Shown here piece by piece: positions 61,825 through 64,000 of a stretch of DNA of 64,000 nt. The notes below the pieces were generated by a model that saw nothing but the letters and a program-made list of their open reading frames with translations, searched no databases and had not been told where the DNA came from. Each line of letters starts with the position of its first letter. Within the stretch, counting starts at the first letter, position 1. Source of the DNA: Nicotiana tabacum (taxonomy: Eukaryota; Streptophyta; Magnoliopsida; Solanales; Solanaceae); assembly GCF_000715075.1 (NCBI RefSeq), contig NC_134101.1, positions 120,160,616 through 120,224,615 of the forward strand. The letters run 5' to 3'. A program made the translations under genes and the position numbers.

Positions 61825-64000
61825 CCGACTGGATCTGTATCTGCTTCTTCCTCATCAGTTCGACCTCCAGCACGGGGTTTTCAGTAGTCGACAGGTCGTG
61901 GTAGAGGTAGAGGTGCAGTGCCGAGTTTGAGGGGTGGTCAAAATTGAACCTATGCTCTAGTAGGTCGACAGGATCTCGAGTCGTCTCCAGATGTTGTTAC
62001 AGGTATATTATCGGTGTTTTCTTATGATGTATATGCGATGATTAATCCGGGATCTACATTATCATATGTTACACCCTTTGTGGCTAATAAGTTTGGCATT
62101 GAACCTGAATTGATAAGTAAACCCCTTGTGGTATCTACTCCGATAGGAGATTCTGTGATTGCTAGAAGGGTATATAGAGGTTGCACTATGATGATTTGTA
62201 GTCGTCAAACCTCGGCAAATTTATTTGAGTTAGAAATGGTTGATTTTGATGTGATAATGGGAATGGACTGGTTGGCCTCATGCTATGCAAATGTTGACTG
62301 CCATACGAAGATGGTTAGGTTTCAATTTCCTAGTGAACCCATCATTGAATGGAAAGGGAATATTGCTACACCAAAAGGTAGGTTTATTTCCTATCTTAAG
62401 GCAAGGAAAATGATCTCAAAAGGTTACATTTATCATTTCGTTCGCGTTAGGGATACGGAGGCGAAACCGCCTACTTTACAATCAATCCCCGTGGTCAACG
62501 AATTCCCAGATGTTTTCCCAGATGAACTCCCAGGCCTTCCTCATGAAAGGGAGATTGAGTTTAGCATTGATGTGTTGCCTGACACTCAACCGATCTCTAT
62601 CCCTCCATACAGAATGGCCCCGGCAGAGTTGCGAGAGTTGAAGGTGCAGTTGAAGGACTTGCTAGATAAGGGCTTCATTAGACCTAGCACTTCACCTTGG
62701 GGTGCACCAGTCCTATTCGTGCGGAATAAAGACGGGTTGTTACGGATGTGTATCGACTATCGACAGTTGAATAAGTCTACTATAAAGAACAAGTATCCAC
62801 TTCCAAGAATTGATGACCTGTTTGACCAACTCCAGGGTGCCAAGTATTTCTCCAAGATTGATTTACGTTCAGGGTATCATCAGGTGAGGGTTAAGGAGAA
62901 GGATATTCCAAAGATGGCCTTCCGGACAAGATACGGGAACTTTGAGTTCTTGGTGATGTCGTTCGGGCTAACAAATGCTCCAGCAGCTTTTATGGATCTC
63001 ATGAATACTATATTTAGGCCCTATCTTGATGTTTTCGTGATTATATTCATTGATGACATTCTAGTATATTCTCATTCGGAGACGGAACATGCGGGCCACT
63101 TGCGGATAGTATTACAGACGCTTCAGGATCGTACATTCTTGGAGCATTGGCTCGAATATATTATAAAGCGTGAATATGAAATGGTTGAACCCCTTTGGAG
63201 CGTTGGCTCAGGTGGTAAAGTGAGATAAGAGGCAAAAGTGAAAGAAAGAGAAAGAACTATCGAATTGTTCCCTTGCCGAGATGTTTGCCGTTTTGTTGAT
63301 TATCTCCCTTGCCGGAATGCTGAGATTATTGATATTGTTCCCTTGCCGGGCTTTGATTGTTTAATTGTGCTCCCTTGCCGGGATTTAGCTGTTTAATTGT
63401 GTTCCCTTGCCGGGGATTCCTATTATTATTTGTTCACTCCCTTGCCCCTTTGTTTGTGATTGTTGTTTGGGTGAGGAAGAGCGATAAAGAACGAAGGGTG
63501 ATGTAAGTTATATGTTAAGCTCTCCAAATGTGAATTTTGGCTGAAATCAGTAGCGTTCCTTGGCCATGTGATATCTGACGAGGGTATTAGTGTCGACACT
63601 CAGAAGATCGATGCAGTAAAGAATTGGTCGAGACCTACAACACCATCAGAAGTCCGCAGCTTCCTAGGGCTAGCAGGATATTATAGGCGGTTTGTGGAAG
63701 GGTTTTCCTCTATATCATCACCATTGACTAAGTTAACACAGAAAGCTACCAAGTTCCAGTGGTCTGACACTTGTGAACGTAGTTTTCAGGAGCTAAAGAA
63801 TCGATTGACATCCGCACCAGTGCTCACTCTTCCTGAAGGAACAGAAGGTTATATGGTATATTGTGATGCCTCAGGTATAGGTTTGGGGTGCGTATTGATG
63901 CAGCGTGGGAAGGTGATTGCTTATGCATCAAGACAATTGAAGAAGCATGAAAAGAATTATCCAACCCATGATTTGGAATTGGCTGCAATAATATATGCTT
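61825..64000 (+). pseudogene. TE8 pol: protease, RT, start of RNase H
   Basis: It is in the same frame as gag. After stops at 61885 and 61945 the frame is open from 61948. The protease has [12 protein letters not shown] at about 62041-62076, where Asn (62044-62046) sits at the catalytic Asp position, then [82 protein letters not shown] and catalytic FIDDILVYS (63046-63072) are intact. A 372-bp insertion (63132-63503) splits RT. From 63504 the same frame continues [29 protein letters not shown] and the RNase H start [15 protein letters not shown] to the window edge. It is probably inactive because of the insertion, stops and protease change. Confidence 0.9.
63132..63503 (+). repeat. 372-bp insertion in TE8 RT with a 33-bp tandem motif
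   Basis: The RT codons up to CG at 63130-63131 continue with T at 63504, so 372 bp (124 codons) are extra. The insert has a purine-rich part and six copies of GTTCCCTTGCCGGGAT or variants at 63267, 63304, 63337, 63370, 63401 and 63437 (spacing 31-37 bp). A stop TAA lies at 63226-63228. I found no GT-AG pair whose removal restores the frame, so an intron is unlikely. Its edges GATCG and GATG are similar but not a clear duplication. Confidence 0.8.

Larger units (their letters stand above)
57890..64000 (+). mobile_element. TE8: Tekay/Del chromovirus-type retrotransposon, 5' part
   Basis: The 2.5-kb LTR is followed by a Met-tRNA primer site and one long gag-pol frame from 60622. The frame is interrupted by six stops in gag and the gag-pol linker and by a 372-bp insertion in RT. 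The window ends inside RNase H. Motif style ([27 protein letters not shown]) is that of Tekay/Del elements; a chromodomain, if present, would be beyond the window. Confidence 0.9.

Overview
The window is plant nuclear heterochromatin made almost entirely of transposable elements. I found no host protein gene, rRNA or complete tRNA. The LTR ends, tRNA primer sites, TAT/Ogre-type and Tekay/Del-type protein fragments and CACTA termini together suggest a Solanaceae genome, probably Nicotiana. That organism call is an inference from recalled family traits, not a database match.

Layout. (1) 1-6714: TE1, the 3' part of a decayed plus-strand TAT-lineage Ty3/gypsy element. It carries protease, RT, two RNase H domains and integrase, then a 60-bp tandem array and an antisense extra ORF. 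(2) 6715-49058: TE2, a minus-strand, Met-primed LTR element whose 3' LTR is split into three blocks (6715-8461, 28554-29265, 42500-42615) by two later insertions. (2a) 8462-28553: TE3, a minus-strand TAT/Ogre-type element with target duplication TCACC. It has lost most of pol and is itself split by TE4, a CACTA DNA transposon (9123-15685) holding a 2.1-kb satellite array and a 0.9-kb hairpin. (2b) 29266-42499: TE5, a gag-only minus-strand Tekay-like element with target duplication ATTGT. One of its LTRs is split by TE6, a 4.2-kb TAT-type LTR (31687-35932). (3) 49059-57889: TE7, minus-strand Met-primed LTR element units in a tandem internal/LTR/internal/LTR arrangement. (4) 57890-64000: TE8, a plus-strand Tekay/Del chromovirus-type element inserted in the right LTR of TE7. 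It runs off the window and is the best-preserved coding region.

The insertion order can be read directly. TE4 is younger than TE3, TE3 and TE5 are younger than TE2, TE6 is younger than TE5, and TE8 is younger than TE7. The uninterrupted sister LTR of TE2 (46791-49058) gives the empty-site sequence for both TE3 and TE5, which fixes their boundaries to the base.

Nothing appears able to move on its own. TE8 has six premature stops, a changed protease active site and a 372-bp insertion in RT. TE3 and TE5 keep gag but lack pol, so they could have moved only with enzymes supplied by relatives. The most unusual non-coding structures are thirteen short hairpin repeats with a compensatory stem change (18990-19507), the dimeric satellite inside the CACTA element (9909-12020) and the nearly perfect inverted repeat at 13475-14375.
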